In this document: positions 1 to 10,874 of the stretch, piece by piece
Layout: the number at the start of each line of letters is the position of its first letter
Position numbering within the stretch: position 1 is the first letter of the stretch
Source: Lutimaribacter_A marinistellae
GTDB lineage: Bacteria; Pseudomonadota; Alphaproteobacteria; Rhodobacterales; Rhodobacteraceae
Length of the DNA stretch: 64,000 nucleotides
Assembly (NCBI RefSeq): GCF_042648365.1
Contig: NZ_JBHRXI010000006.1
Location: 1 to 64,000 of the forward strand
Reading direction: 5' to 3'
Program-made: the position numbers and the translations under genes
The notes under the pieces: generated by a model
Seen by the model: the letters and a program-made list of their open reading frames with translations, nothing else
Database searches by the model: none
What the model was told of the DNA's origin: nothing

Positions 1-3000
1 CCATCAACATCCGAGAAGGTGCCCGCAGGAACCGTGAAGGAGAACGCCGTGTCCTCGTCCGAGGACTGGTCCGCCAGGGCCGCATCCACCACCGGCGCAT
101 CGTTGGTGCCGGTGATCGTGATCGTCACCGATTTCGATTGCGTTGCAGTTCCCGTAGCGGACTTGTCATCGGCCTCGAGCGAATAGGTAACCTCCAGGGT
201 TTCATCTTCGGAGAGGAAGTCGAAAGAGGACGCGCCTGCACTGCCGGACGTGAACTGCCAGGTGAAATCAGACCCGGCACCATCCGCGGACAAGGTCGCG
301 GAGTTCCCAAACCCGGAGGACGCAGCGGAGCCGGCTGCAACCTGCATCATGGCCTGAAGCTGTGCGTCGCTCAGTGGCGAGGTGCCGCTAAAGCTGCCTC
401 CGGACAACTGGGCGCCCGCAACGGAAATCACGACGTCATCGGTGGTGTCTTCGTCGGAAACGGACAGCGTACCCGATGCTCTCAATGTTGCATCGAGCGC
501 TCCGTCGGGTGCCTCGTTCAGGGCAGCCGTGTCTTCCATGCCGCCGCCGAGGGCACCGGCAATGACCGGCCGGTCATTCGTACCCACGATATTCACAGTG
601 ATGTTCTGGGTGACCGAACCACCGTCGCCGTCACTGATGGTTATCTCGTAGCTCTGGGGGCTCGTGCTCAGCGCTTGTCCCTCGGCAAGCGAATTCAGAG
701 TGCTGTCATTGATCTGAAAACGAACCCCGACCGATCCGTCCGCGACGGTCCCGCCGGAGGGGATGAAGAAAATAGTCCCCTGGTACCCGGATCCCTGCGG
801 GTTGAAACCGAAGGACGGGGTATTGTCGCTGTCGACGTCGGAGAACGCGATTGTGTCGGAGACATCAATCAGAGCACCTTCGTTGCCCTCGCCCTGCTCC
901 TTGGCCGTAAGCTCGATCGTGCCGCTGCCCACGACGACCGGATCGTCGTTCTCGCCGGCGATGTTGATCGCGAGCGTCGTCGTGACGGATGCGCCTTGCG
1001 GATCCGTGGCGCGCAGCACAGTGTTGATGATTGGATCTTCGGACAGTTGCAGGGCATTGATGCCGGCGTCATTCGGCTCGAAGCTGTATCCCCCCACGGT
1101 CTGCACTGTCAGCGTGCCCAACGTCACGCCATTCGCCGGTTCCGACGTTGAGACGGCCCCCGTCCCGCCATTGGCATCCCGGTCCCAGTAATAGGTCAGC
1201 GTGGTTTCGCCGTCCTGGGGTGTTTCGCCGTCGATGGTGTATTCAATCGCTACGGCATGCCCAGTATCGCGGTCCGTCGCGGACAGTGTCCCCCCCTGAG
1301 CTCCGAAATCGTTAGAGGCAGCCGTATCCGTGAACGACAGGTCGCCCACCGGCGCCAAGTCCGGCGTGTCATTGGCCGGATCGATGGTGACGGTCAGCGT
1401 TGCGGTGTCGCTGCCGCCCAGGCCATCCGAGACCTCGACCGAGAAGTCCTCGTCGATATTGGAGCCTTCGGGCTGAGCGTTCACCGCCGCAGCGTTCACG
1501 GCATAGGTGTAGTTGCCGTCGACATAGACACGCAGCGTTCCATAGGTTCCGTTAAGCTCGGAGTAATCTGCCCCGTCATTGCCTGTCACAACACCGCTGC
1601 CGATGACGGCATAGCTGGCGATGCTCGAGGCGTCATCATCGGTGGATGTCAGGGTACCCGTCAGCGGCGTGTCAAGCGCATCGTCGGCGGCCGTGTCGCT
1701 GACAGTACCGATGTTCAGATCCTCGACGACAGGATCGTCATTGGTCCCGCGAACCGTGAAGGTTACGGAGCCGCTGTCAGAGTCGGATTCCGTGTCCGTA
1801 ACGGAGAAATTCACTACGACGTGGATCTCGTCATCTTCGTCCAAGGGCTGGTATGCCTCGACAGAGCCATCGAAGGTGAAGCTGCCATCACCCGGCACAT
1901 AGGTGATGCCTGCGTCGGCCAGCGTGGCCACGACGCCGTCGATCGTCGCCGAAACGAAGCTGAGCGAAGACGGGTCGATATTGCCGTCCACATCCGTCGC
2001 GAAGGTACTCAGCGGTATCTCCGTCGGGCCGGACGACGTGCCGGACACGACCGTTCCGGTGAAGCCTTCGTCCTCGTCCACGGTCGGGAAGGTGCCCGCA
2101 GGGACAGTGTTCGCAACCGGCGCATCATTCACCGGATTGACGGTGATCGTGACGGTATCAATGTCGGTCAGGTTGCCGCCGGAGCCGGAATTCCCGCCAT
2201 CGTTGCTCGTCATTGTCAGCGTGACATCGCCATTGACATCCGCGGCCGGGGTGAAAATCGGCTGAGTGATCGGGGACGCGAGGAAGGCGTTGATATCCGC
2301 CACGGTCCCGCTGAGTTGGATGGCTCCCGTGCTGCTGTTGCTGACGGAAACCCCTGTAGTGCTCAACGCAGCCAGAGTGCCGGAGTCCACGGACAATTCC
2401 ACTGTGATCGTACCCGAGGCGGCATCAACGTCGGAGACCGACAGCCCGGTCAGGGGCAGGCTGGTATCCTCGTCCGTCTCGTAGGACGGGGCGAGCGTGT
2501 TTTCCGGCTCGTCGTTCACCGCAGACACGTTGACTGTGACGGTACCTGTGCCGGAAAGGTCGTTCACCATCTGGCCATCGGTCGCCACGTAGGTGAAGCT
2601 CGCGTTGCCGTTGAAATTCTCGTCCGGCGTGAAGGTCACAGAACCGTCGCCGTTCAGGACGGCGGTACCGCCCGAGACAGCCGTGACCGACTGAATTTCT
2701 AAGCTGTCGCCATTGCCATCCGTATCGTTACCGAGAAGGTCGGCCGCGAGGAAGGTGACCGGCGTATCCTCTGTCGCGATTACGGTGTCATCGACGGCCA
2801 CCGGCGCCTCGTTGACGATGATGTCGATGTGGTTTGCCAGAATGGGCGTGCCGGCGTCGGGATCATCCGCCGTGACCGACACACGATATGTGCCGGGCGC
2901 TTCGGGGTTGAAGCCCGTGAGGCCGAGGAAATTCATCGCGAAGTTCCAGCTAACCGTGAAGGTCTCGGAGGCAAGGAACGCGTCGCCGGACCCCGGATTG

Positions 3001-6000
3001 TCCAGGTTCAAGGCCGCGGCGAATTGTGCCGATGTGAATTCGACAGGCGTGAAGGAGGAACCGCCGATCTCTTCGAGGCGGAAGGTAAAGTCGCTGTCGC
3101 CGATCGTTCCACCCGAGCCATCGGTATTGGCCGCGATGGAGATCTGGAAGTTCCAGCGCGCATAGTTGTCGTCGGCATTTCCGGTCGTAACGTCACCCTG
3201 CGGTGTGCCATCAGCTGACCCGTCTGGCACGACGTAGGTCTGGCCATTCGGGTCCTGATCAAGGTCGATGTAGCGCTCGCCGGTGAGCCTCAACGGCGCG
3301 TTGAGACCTATTTCGAGGCCCGGAGCATCGACGCCATCGGTCGCAACCGCCCAACCGTCGACAGGAATGCCGTCGCCGATGATCCAGTCGCCTTCGACCT
3401 GGTCGGTCACACTGGCGTCCAGAGTTGCGTTGCCGGCAATCATATCCGGATCGGCCGTCGCGTTGAGATGGAAGGTTTGCGTTTGGCCCGCGATTTCACC
3501 GCTATTACCGTCCACCACGCTGTAGGTCAGCGTGATCGTCCCGTTGAAATCGGCGACAGGGGTCACCGTAAACCCGCCCATGCCATCGGCGACAACGGTC
3601 GCGCCATTGTCCGCGGCAATCGTTCCAACCGAAAGCGTTCCGCCTTCGGCGTCGGTGAACCCGGACAGCAGGTCCGCTTCGGACACAGTATAGGCGGTGT
3701 CTTCGGTTCCGTCCGCCAGGGCGACATCCGGCGCCCCGCGCGGGTTGTCGTTGACCGCCGTTACGTCGATGGTCAGCGTGCCTGTGTCGGTGGCACTGGC
3801 ATCGTCAGTCACGGTGACGGCGAAACTGATCGTCGTGTCGGCCGAAAGCGCCTCGACAGCCGCATCATCCGCGACGAACTTATAATCGCCGGTGGTTTCG
3901 TTGAGGTACAACGTTCCCAAAGCGTGTGCGACGCTATGGTCATAGCCCAGTTCGCTGCTGTCTGCGACCTGCGCATCGACGCTGAACGTCGCGGTCGACA
4001 TGTCGTCGATATCGGTCGCCGCGAAACTGCCAGTTACGTCCGCATAGGTATCGTCCGCCGATGTGTCCGCGATGGTACCATTCGCAATGGCCCCCAGCAC
4101 CGGCGCGTCATTCGCTCCCTCCAGCGTGATCGTCAACGTCTGGGTGTCAGAGGCAGCGTGCGCGTCGGTCACGACCACGTCGAAGTTGATGTCCTGAGAC
4201 GCCGTCAGCGCATTCACCGCCGCTGCATTCGCCACGAACTTGTACACGCCGGACGTCTCGTTGAGGTAGAGCGTCCCGAAGGCGTTGGAGACCTGTTGGT
4301 CAAAGCCGGCTTCGGCGCTCGCCACCTGACCGGTGATCGAGTAGATTGCGCTGCTTCCATTGTCCACGTCGCTGGAAATCGCCGTTCCCGTCACGTCGGC
4401 AAATGTGTCAGGTGCGGCCGTGTCGGTCAGGGTCACCCCGGGCAGCGCCGCAAGAACAGGCGCATCGTTCGTGCCGGTGATAGAGAAGGTGATATCCTGG
4501 GTCACTGTCCCCGAATTGTTGTCGGCAACGGTGACGGTGTAGGTGATCTCCAACGTCTCGCCGCCGGCCAGGAAGTCGAAATCACCATCCGTGATCTGAA
4601 AGGACCAGTTTGCGGTGTTGTCCACGGTCGAAGTGTCATTGGCCAGGCCCGCGGAGTCGGTATCGAAGGTCAGCGCCGTCGGCGTCCCGGTATAGGCGGC
4701 TTCCAGATGGGCGCTCGCGTCGGTCGCTCCGATCACCGCGGTCGAGAAGACCGCCGTCACCGCATGGGTGTCGGCACCATCCGCCCCGCTGGCGGGAAGG
4801 TCCGAAATGTCGACGTCATCGAAGGTGATCGTACCCGTCAACTGCTGGGTCGCCGCGGAGTCAGATTCCACGGTGCCTCCGTCCTCCACAAGGATAGAAT
4901 CACCGGTCGTGGCAGTGATGATTGGTGCGTCGTTGGTGCCCTGGATCGTGATCTCGATCGGGCGTTCGATCGTTAGATCCCCGTCCGTGATGGACACCTT
5001 ATAGAGCTGCACGAAGGAATCCGTGGCCGACAGGTTGTCCAGCACGCCATCGTTGACCGTGAAGGTGTAGAAGACCGTGCCGTCGGCGCCACCGGCCGGC
5101 GCGATGAAGCCAGCCGAAATACCCCCGACGTAGTCCCCCAAGGCGGTGTCACCCGAAATCGGCGTGACTGTCACTGACAGGTTGGCCGTGTCGATGTCGT
5201 TCACGTCCACATCGCTGAACTCGATGGTGTCGCCGACGCTGATGGCATTGGTGGCTTCACCACTCGCGTTGTCGTCCAGTTCGACGACACCTGTCGTCAG
5301 GCCGTCGCCTTCGGTGATGTAGGGAGCGTCGTTGACACCATCGACGCGGATGGTTGTGGTCAGGTCGTCGACATCCGGCGTCGTACCGTCCGGCGAAGTC
5401 GTCGTCACTTGGTACGAGATCTGGACATCGATCCATTCGCCGTCATCCAGTGCGTCGAACACGGCCGCGTTGCGGTTGAAGGAGACCGCGCCCGCTGCGC
5501 CAGCCGCACCTGAAAGGTCAAACGCATCCATCACATCCGTCGCGCTGAAGCCGTTCAGCGTCGAGCCGGCCTGAACCGACACCGAGGTCGCTCCAGTGAT
5601 CGCCCGGGTGTCGTTCTGGTCCTCGTCCTGAAGGTTGGTCACCCAGATTTCGCTTGCTGTATCCGTCCCGTCGCCAAGAAGGTTGACCGTAACCAGACTC
5701 GGATTGGCAGAACCGACAAGGACCGAGTCCACCACTTCGATCGAGTCGCCCTCGTCGAAATGGTTCAGGGCGTCAGCCGTGACCACCGGCGCCTCGTTAG
5801 TGCCGGTAATGGTGATCCTCACCTCCTGCGAGACGGATTCCGAGTCTTCATCAACACCGGAGCCGTCGAAACCGCCCCCGTCATTCGTGGAGATATCATA
5901 AACAACCGTCAGAGTTTCCCCCGCGCCCAGGAAATCGGCCAGGGTATCGTCGAGCGAGAAACTCCAGTCGATCTGGCGCGCGTCGGACCCGTTGATCTGG

Positions 6001-9000
6001 GCCGTCAGGGCGGACATCAGAGCGGTTTCCAGATCTGTAGGCAGTGGCGAAACCTGGGACGCGGTGCCGCTGTTGTCGGCGCCATTCAGATCCGTCCAGT
6101 TTGCCGAACTGTAGCTGGCGGTGACGGCATGCGTGTCCTGCGTGTCGGTATCCGCGATGCTCAGCGTGCCTGCCGTGCTCAGGGTAGCGGCACTCGATTC
6201 CACGATGGTCTCGGCAATGGAATCACCCGACTCGACTTCGATCGTGGGCCGGTCATTGGTGCCGGTCACGGTCACCACAACCGCCTGATCGACGGTGCCA
6301 CCCTCGCCGTCATCGATCGAGACGGTGAAGGTTTCGGTCACCTGCTGACCGGCGGACAGGTACTGCACCGCGCTGTTGGCCACCTCGTAGGTCCAGCCGA
6401 AGGAACCCGCGCTGGTGTTCGCATCTTGCGTGATGGTGCCCGCCGTCAGCGTGCCACCCAGTGTGTTGCCGGCGCCGGCAGTCACGGTTGTGCCGTGGGT
6501 GTCGGTCAGATCGACATCTTCAAAGGTGATCGTACCGTTATCCGTCAGCGTGGGGTCCGCGTCCTCCTCGGTCACGATGCCGGCGCCATCGGTGCTGCCG
6601 GCGGTGATCGTCGGCGCATCATTGGTGCCGCTGATCGTGACGGTGACGGTTTCCTCGGCAAAGCCGTCATTGTTGTCCGAAACACGCAATGTGTAGGTCT
6701 GCGTCAACTGCTCGTCCGCCGCGAGGTAATCAATAACGCCGTCCGAAACCTCGAAGCTCCAGCGCACCGTACCGCGCTGATCAGTCGTAGCCGTGTCCAC
6801 GACAACCGCAGTCAAACTACCGAGATACCCTGTTCCGTCCTCAGTTACGGTCACGCTGTGCGTGTCAGTCAGATCAACGTCCTCGAATGGGATCACTCCG
6901 ACTGCGGAAAGTGTTTCGGTTCCCTCTCCTGCCGCGTTGTCATCCAGTTCGGTCACTGCACCTTCGACCTTGCCGAGGGTGACCGAGTCGATTGCAAGAC
7001 CTCCCGGAATAGTGATGTCGGTGAACCAGCCATACCGGTTTCCACCGACGACTACGCCAATGGTGTCAGCGGGGTCTGAAAGTGTTTCTGTGAATAGCAC
7101 TGTACCGTCGTCTGCAATCACATTCAGGTCGACAGCCAGCACTCCACCGTCCTCGCGGAAAACGTGCTGAAGCGTATACCACCCACTTTGGGTGATCTCG
7201 GTGTTGTTTCCGGTCTCAAGATCTTCGCGCGGCGCGGAATTGCTATTGTTACTGACCCCGATCAGCAATTTGCCGCTCGAAGTATCCTGAGTCACGTGGA
7301 AGATGAAATCACGCTCGTGGCTGCCGTCCGCGCCATTGGCCGCAACGGAGTAGCCGAAACCACTGCCGGCGGCCCAGGACGTATCCAGATAGACCTTGAC
7401 CTCAGTTGACAACCCGTCGGTGAAGGTATCGCGGTAGCCGTCGAACCGTGTGAACGGACCGCTTCCACCAGCCTCGTCAACCAACGCGAACCAAAGGCCA
7501 TCGGGGGCAGAGATTCCATTCGTTCCATTGGCAACGCGCGTGACGATGCCGTATGCTCCTCCGTCGAAGATGCCGTCGGTATCGGTTTCGAATCCCTGTT
7601 CGAAGATACCGAGAGTCGGGGCGTCGTTTGCGCCGGTAATCGTTACGGTCACGTCATGGGTGTCGGTTGCGCTCTCTCCATCAGTGACTTGTACCTTGAA
7701 GGTCTCGGTGACGACCTGACCTTCATGGAGCGACTGCACCTCATCCGACAGGTTGTTGAGTATAAATTCCCATTCGCCGGACTGGTTGACGCTAAAGTCG
7801 CCATACACGCTCTCGACGGGGCTTGTACCACCGCCCGACTGGCCGGACTCCGCTACCAGGCTCCAGGTCAAGGCGGTGCCCGACGCACCGTCCTCGTCGT
7901 CGACGTCATCGGCCGCCAGCATGCCGCCCACGGTGGGAGTGCCCGCGGCAGGGCCGTTGCTTTCGTCCACGCCAGCCTCGATGACGGAACCTTCGTCGGT
8001 GCCGGCAGTGATGACCGGATTGTCGTTCGCGCCTGTGATGTTGACGGTCAGGGTCGATGAAGCCTCGTTGCCCGCGCCGCCACCATTGTTGGCGATCGTG
8101 TAGCTGAAGACCTCGGTTGCCTCATCGTTTGCGTCCAGCGCCTGTGTCTTTTCAAGGGTATTGTCGAGCACGTAGCGGTATGACCCGTCAGCCGACAGGT
8201 GCAGGTTCCCGAACATGCCCGCGACCACGGTTTCGCCCGCAGCGGCAATGGCGGTTGCGGAATTGCCGCTGAGATTGGCCGAAACCACCGACAGGCCGGC
8301 AGCCTCGCCCGTGTCGATATCCGTCCAGTTGCCCCCTACCGACAGGTCACCGGAGACCTCATCAATCCCGGTGTCGGCATTGTCGATGCCCCCGGCCTCG
8401 ACCACGCCCGAGACGGTGGACGCCGTAGTGATGGTGGGCGCATCGTTGCTGCCGGTCACGGTGACGGTGACGTCCTGTTCGGTGAATCCGCCGAGGCCGT
8501 CGGCCACACGCACCGTGAAGACATCTGTCACCGACGCGCCTTCGGTCAGCATATCGGTGTCCTGATCGGCATCGTTCAGCGAATAGGTCCACTGGCCGGC
8601 CGAGTCGAGCGACAGGGAGCCATAGGTCCCGGTCGCCTCGGCCGCAGCGCCGTTTGCGACCTCGTGGGTGATGCCTGCGCCGTTGACAGCGGTGATCGAC
8701 CAGATCTGCTCATCATCGGCCGTACTGGGCGCATCGGAATCGGCATCCGGCGCGACGAAGCTGCCCGATGCGGTTGCATCTCCGGTCTCGGTCGCGCCCT
8801 GCTCGGTAACGGTATTGTCGATCGGCGCGCCTGTATCGACCGCAATGACAGGGGCGTCATTTTCGCCGGTGATCGAGATCGTCAGCTGGGCACTTGCCTC
8901 GTTGCCATCACCGCCCCCGCGGTTCGCGATCGTGTAGTCGAAAACCTCGGTCACAGTTTCGCCGTCAAAAAGCGCCTGGGATTCGGTGCGATCGTTATCG

Positions 9001-10874
9001 AGCTCATAGCGGTAGAAGCCATCCGCTGACAGGTAGAGCGTCCCGTACTGACCTGCGACAGCGGTCTCGCCCGTGCCGGCAATGGACGTCGTAGTGCCGC
9101 CGCTCAGTTCTGCGGATACCACTTCCAAGTCGGTCGTCTCGCCCGCGTCGGAATCGGACCAGTTGCTCCCGTCCGACAAATTGCCTGTGGCCTCGTCCGT
9201 ACCCACAGTGGGGGCATTGGCGGGACCGACGCCTGCCTCGACCAGTATCGTGTCCTCGACGGTGTTCGCGACGATGTCCGGCACGTCATTCGTCCCGTTC
9301 ACGGTGATCGTCACCACCTGGGTCGCGAAAGCATCCCCCGCCCCCGAGGAGTCCGTCGCCGTCAGGGTGTAGTTGAGGAGAAGGGTTTCTCCCGCACCGA
9401 GGAAGTCGAATGGGGTTGACCCCGCCGTTCCGGCAGTGAACTCCCAAGTGAATTCCGAGCCGGCCGGCACGTCTGCATCCATGTCGCCGGTCGCGCTACT
9501 GGGCGTTCCTCCGCTACCGTCGCCTGCGACGACGCTCATCATAGCAAGCAAGATGGTATTGTCCGGCGCGGTTCCGGAATAGGCGCTCGCCCCGTCGACC
9601 GTGACTGAGGTGACACCCACCGAGACCGTGTCCGAGGTGTCCGTGTCCGACACCGTCAACGTGCCAGTGGCGGCCAGCGCCTGGTTGCCGCCGTCATCAG
9701 CGGCCTCGGTCACGCTGTCGGAAATCGCAGCACCCGATATGACCGGCGCATCGTTCGTGCCCTCGATCGTTACCACGACACGCTCTGTTAGCACGCCCCC
9801 ATTGCCGTCGCTGATCGTAACATCGTATTCCTGAACGATAGTTTCTCCCACGGCCAACGCATCTATCGTCGCAATCTGCGACGCCTGCGCCGAGGCTGGC
9901 AGCGGCGAGCCGACCGACCAGTTCCAGCCAATGGTCCCCTGCCCGTCGCCCGTAAGCGGGTTGTCCAAGCCAGCGAGGAAAAGGCCAAGGAATGGCGCAG
10001 GTGAAGAGGTGCCGTCTATGGTGCGTGTCGCGGAGATGTTCGTGACGCTGACCGAATGGGTGTCGGACAGATCGTCGTCCGTCACGCCATAGCTGCCCGA
10101 AACACCAAAGGGCAGGGCGTTCTCGCCCGCGCCATCCGCGCGCTCTGAGATTGTGTCAGCCAGCAGACCCGCCCCGAACTGCGGTGCATCATTGAGATCG
10201 GCGAGCGTCAGCTCGATGACGGATGTGGTCTGGTTGCCGGCATCGTCCGTGCCGATCACGCCGATGTTTATCGTGGGGTTTTCTTCCGCGTCGAAATACC
10301 CTCGCGCGGCGGGATCATCCTTGATCTCGAGCCTGTAGTCACCGGACACGTCTGCAGAAATCTGCACGTGTTCATAGACTCCGCCCGAACCGTCCAGCAC
10401 ATAGGTCGTGCCGTCAGTTCCCGACAGCGACGCAAGTTCGACAGGGGTGCCGGTCGGGGCAACGTCCTGATCGGGAATTTCGTCGATCGTTTTCGTTTCA
10501 GATTCCGATGCCGGCGCAATAGTATCGATTTCGGTCTGCGTGGACACAAATTGCGAACCGGCCATGGGGTTTCCCGCGTCATCCTGCGCGCCGGAGACTT
10601 CTACCACGATATCGCTTAATTCGACCTCGTCACCGGCGATCGTGTAACGAACCTTGTACTCGAGAACCTCCGCTCCACCCGTGATCCAGCCCAGCCCGGC
10701 GTTTGAGGTATCTGGCGCAGTCAGCACAAGCTCCGCACCACCGGACAGTGTGATCAAGGGGAAAACCGAGGGATCCATTGCGACGGAAAAAGTCAGCGTC
10801 AGTTCGACGGTTTGCCCGAGCTCTGCCTCGGTGATTAGGTTTTTATCGAAAGCTGCGAGAGTGACGGTTGGCAT
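1..10874 (-). CDS. Giant VCBS / cadherin-like repeat exoprotein (5' part, C-terminus outside window)
   Basis: One uninterrupted reading frame of at least 3,624 codons. I checked the frame at about ten points from start to window edge and it is always the same. The start MPTVTLAAF has no Sec signal, which fits type I secretion. Residues 1-200 are Ig-like. After that come about 23 junctions of the form GTNDAPV, GANDAP, VNDEP or GENDDP, spaced roughly 350-480 bases, typical of VCBS and bacterial cadherin-like domains. A lectin/LamG-like segment interrupts the array near 6990-7610, and a beta-sandwich segment without the junction motif lies near 2830-3460. Acidic residues are abundant, as in calcium-binding exoproteins. 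Likely a secreted or surface adhesin; this is inferred from family. The C-terminal secretion signal and any type I transporter are outside the window. Long plus-strand frames over this gene are shadows. Confidence 0.9.
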   Translation of the reverse strand, partial: MPTVTLAAFDKNLITEAELGQTVELTLTFSVAMDPSVFPLITLSGGAELVLTAPDTSNAGLGWITGGAEVLEYKVRYTIAGDEVELSDIVVEVSGAQDDAGNPMAGSQFVSTQTEIDTIAPASESETKTIDEIPDQDVAPTGTPVELASLSGTDGTTYVLDGSGGVYEHVQISADVSGDYRLEIKDDPAARGYFDAEENPTINIGVIGTDDAGNQTTSVIELTLADLNDAPQFGAGLLADTISERADGAGENALPFGVSGSYGVTDDDLSDTHSVSVTNISATRTIDGTSSPAPFLGLFLAGLDNPLTGDGQGTIGWNWSVGSPLPASAQASQIATIDALAVGETIVQEYDVTISDGNGGVLTERVVVTIEGTNDAPVISGAAISDSVTEAADDGGNQALAATGTLTVSDTDTSDTVSVGVTSVTVDGASAYSGTAPDNTILLAMMSVVAGDGSGGTPSSATGDMDADVPAGSEFTWEFTAGTAGSTPFDFLGAGETLLLNYTLTATDSSGAGDAFATQVVTITVNGTNDVPDIVANTVEDTILVEAGVGPANAPTVGTDEATGNLSDGSNWSDSDAGETTDLEVVSAELSGGTTTSIAGTGETAVAGQYGTLYLSADGFYRYELDNDRTESQALFDGETVTEVFDYTIANRGGGDGNEASAQLTISITGENDAPVIAVDTGAPIDNTVTEQGATETGDATASGSFVAPDADSDAPSTADDEQIWSITAVNGAGITHEVANGAAAEATGTYGSLSLDSAGQWTYSLNDADQDTDMLTEGASVTDVFTVRVADGLGGFTEQDVTVTVTGSNDAPTITTASTVSGVVEAGGIDNADTGIDEVSGDLSVGGNWTDIDTGEAAGLSVVSANLSGNSATAIAAAGETVVAGMFGNLHLSADGSYRYVLDNTLEKTQALDANDEATEVFSYTIANNGGGAGNEASSTLTVNITGANDNPVITAGTDEGSVIEAGVDESNGPAAGTPTVGGMLAADDVDDEDGASGTALTWSLVAESGQSGGGTSPVESVYGDFSVNQSGEWEFILNNLSDEVQSLHEGQVVTETFKVQVTDGESATDTHDVTVTITGANDAPTLGIFEQGFETDTDGIFDGGAYGIVTRVANGTNGISAPDGLWFALVDEAGGSGPFTRFDGYRDTFTDGLSTEVKVYLDTSWAAGSGFGYSVAANGADGSHERDFIFHVTQDTSSGKLLIGVSNNSNSAPREDLETGNNTEITQSGWYTLQHVFREDGGVLAVDLNVIADDGTVLFTETLSDPADTIGVVVGGNRYGWFTDITIPGGLAIDSVTLGKVEGAVTELDDNAAGEGTETLSAVGVIPFEDVDLTDTHSVTVTEDGTGYLGSLTAVVVDTATTDQRGTVRWSFEVSDGVIDYLAADEQLTQTYTLRVSDNNDGFAEETVTVTISGTNDAPTITAGSTDGAGIVTEEDADPTLTDNGTITFEDVDLTDTHGTTVTAGAGNTLGGTLTAGTITQDANTSAGSFGWTYEVANSAVQYLSAGQQVTETFTVSIDDGEGGTVDQAVVVTVTGTNDRPTIEVESGDSIAETIVESSAATLSTAGTLSIADTDTQDTHAVTASYSSANWTDLNGADNSGTASQVSPLPTDLETALMSALTAQINGSDARQIDWSFSLDDTLADFLGAGETLTVVYDISTNDGGGFDGSGVDEDSESVSQEVRITITGTNEAPVVTADALNHFDEGDSIEVVDSVLVGSANPSLVTVNLLGDGTDTASEIWVTNLQDEDQNDTRAITGATSVSVQAGSTLNGFSATDVMDAFDLSGAAGAAGAVSFNRNAAVFDALDDGEWIDVQISYQVTTTSPDGTTPDVDDLTTTIRVDGVNDAPYITEGDGLTTGVVELDDNASGEATNAISVGDTIEFSDVDVNDIDTANLSVTVTPISGDTALGDYVGGISAGFIAPAGGADGTVFYTFTVNDGVLDNLSATDSFVQLYKVSITDGDLTIERPIEITIQGTNDAPIITATTGDSILVEDGGTVESDSAATQQLTGTITFDDVDISDLPASGADGADTHAVTAVFSTAVIGATDASAHLEAAYTGTPTALTFDTDSAGLANDTSTVDNTANWSFQITDGDFDFLAGGETLEITYTVTVADNNSGTVTQDITFSITGTNDAPVLAALPGVTLTDTAAPDTFADVTGTAISSDVDNGSSAIYSITGQVASAEAGFDQQVSNAFGTLYLNETSGVYKFVANAAAVNALTASQDINFDVVVTDAHAASDTQTLTITLEGANDAPVLGAIANGTIADTSADDTYADVTGSFAATDIDDMSTATFSVDAQVADSSELGYDHSVAHALGTLYLNETTGDYKFVADDAAVEALSADTTISFAVTVTDDASATDTGTLTIDVTAVNDNPRGAPDVALADGTEDTAYTVSEADLLSGFTDAEGGTLSVGTIAADNGATVVADGMGGFTVTPVADFNGTITLTYSVVDGNSGEIAGQTQTFHLNATADPDMIAGNATLDASVTDQVEGDWIIGDGIPVDGWAVATDGVDAPGLEIGLNAPLRLTGERYIDLDQDPNGQTYVVPDGSADGTPQGDVTTGNADDNYARWNFQISIAANTDGSGGTIGDSDFTFRLEEIGGSSFTPVEFTSAQFAAALNLDNPGSGDAFLASETFTVSWNFAMNFLGLTGFNPEAPGTYRVSVTADDPDAGTPILANHIDIIVNEAPVAVDDTVIATEDTPVTFLAADLLGNDTDGNGDSLEIQSVTAVSGGTAVLNGDGSVTFTPDENFNGNASFTYVATDGQMVNDLSGTGTVTVNVSAVNDEPENTLAPSYETDEDTSLPLTGLSVSDVDAASGTITVELSVDSGTLAALSTTGVSVSNSSTGAIQLSGTVADINAFLASPITQPIFTPAADVNGDVTLTMTSNDGGNSGSGGNLTDIDTVTITVNPVNDAPVANTVPAGTFPTVDEDEGFTGTVVSGTSSGPTEIPLSTFATDVDGNIDPSSLSFVSATIDGVVATLADAGITYVPGDGSFTFDGSVEAYQPLDEDDEIHVVVNFSVTDTESDSDSGSVTFTVRGTNDDPVVEDLNIGTVSDTAADDALDTPLTGTLTSTDDDASSIASYAVIGSGVVTGNDGADYSELNGTYGTLRVYVDGNYTYAVNAAAVNAQPEGSNIDEDFSVEVSDGLGGSDTATLTVTIDPANDTPDLAPVGDLSFTDTAASNDFGAQGGTLSATDRDTGHAVAIEYTIDGETPQDGETTLTYYWDRDANGGTGAVSTSEPANGVTLGTLTVQTVGGYSFEPNDAGINALQLSEDPIINTVLRATDPQGASVTTTLAINIAGENDDPVVVGSGTIELTAKEQGEGNEGALIDVSDTIAFSDVDSDNTPSFGFNPQGSGYQGTIFFIPSGGTVADGSVGVRFQINDSTLNSLAEGQALSTSPQSYEITISDGDGGSVTQNITVNIVGTNDRPVIAGALGGGMEDTAALNEAPDGALDATLRASGTLSVSDEDTTDDVVISVAGAQLSGGSFSGTSPLSDAQLQAMMQVAAGSAASSGFGNSATLSADGAGSDFTWQFTSGSAGASSFDFLSEDETLEVTYSLEADDKSATGTATQSKSVTITITGTNDAPVVDAALADQSSDEDTAFSFTVPAGTFSDVD
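6990..7612 (-). other. Lectin/LamG-like domain embedded in the VCBS array
   Basis: Within the giant protein the VCBS pattern stops for about 200 residues. Here the translation reads like a concanavalin-type beta-sandwich: GIVTRVANGTNGIS, LWFALVDEAGGSG, DGYRDTF, VYLDTSW, GFGYSVAANGADGSHERDF, WYTLQHVF and DLNVIADDG. This pattern of aromatic strands and Asp/Asn/Gly turns is typical of bacterial lectin or LamG-like carbohydrate-binding modules inserted in adhesins. The fold is inferred from pattern only; ligand unknown. Confidence 0.5.

Noticed and set aside
138..10338. Many long plus-strand frames over the giant gene, some above 400 codons
   Set aside because: They lie antisense to one unbroken VCBS frame, have no recognisable domains and are Arg/Gly/Val-rich shadows of high-GC coding DNA.
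1..10874. Periodic signal that could suggest a CRISPR or DNA satellite
   Set aside because: The period (350-480 bases) follows protein domain junctions, units differ in DNA sequence, and there are no short identical repeats with unique spacers.
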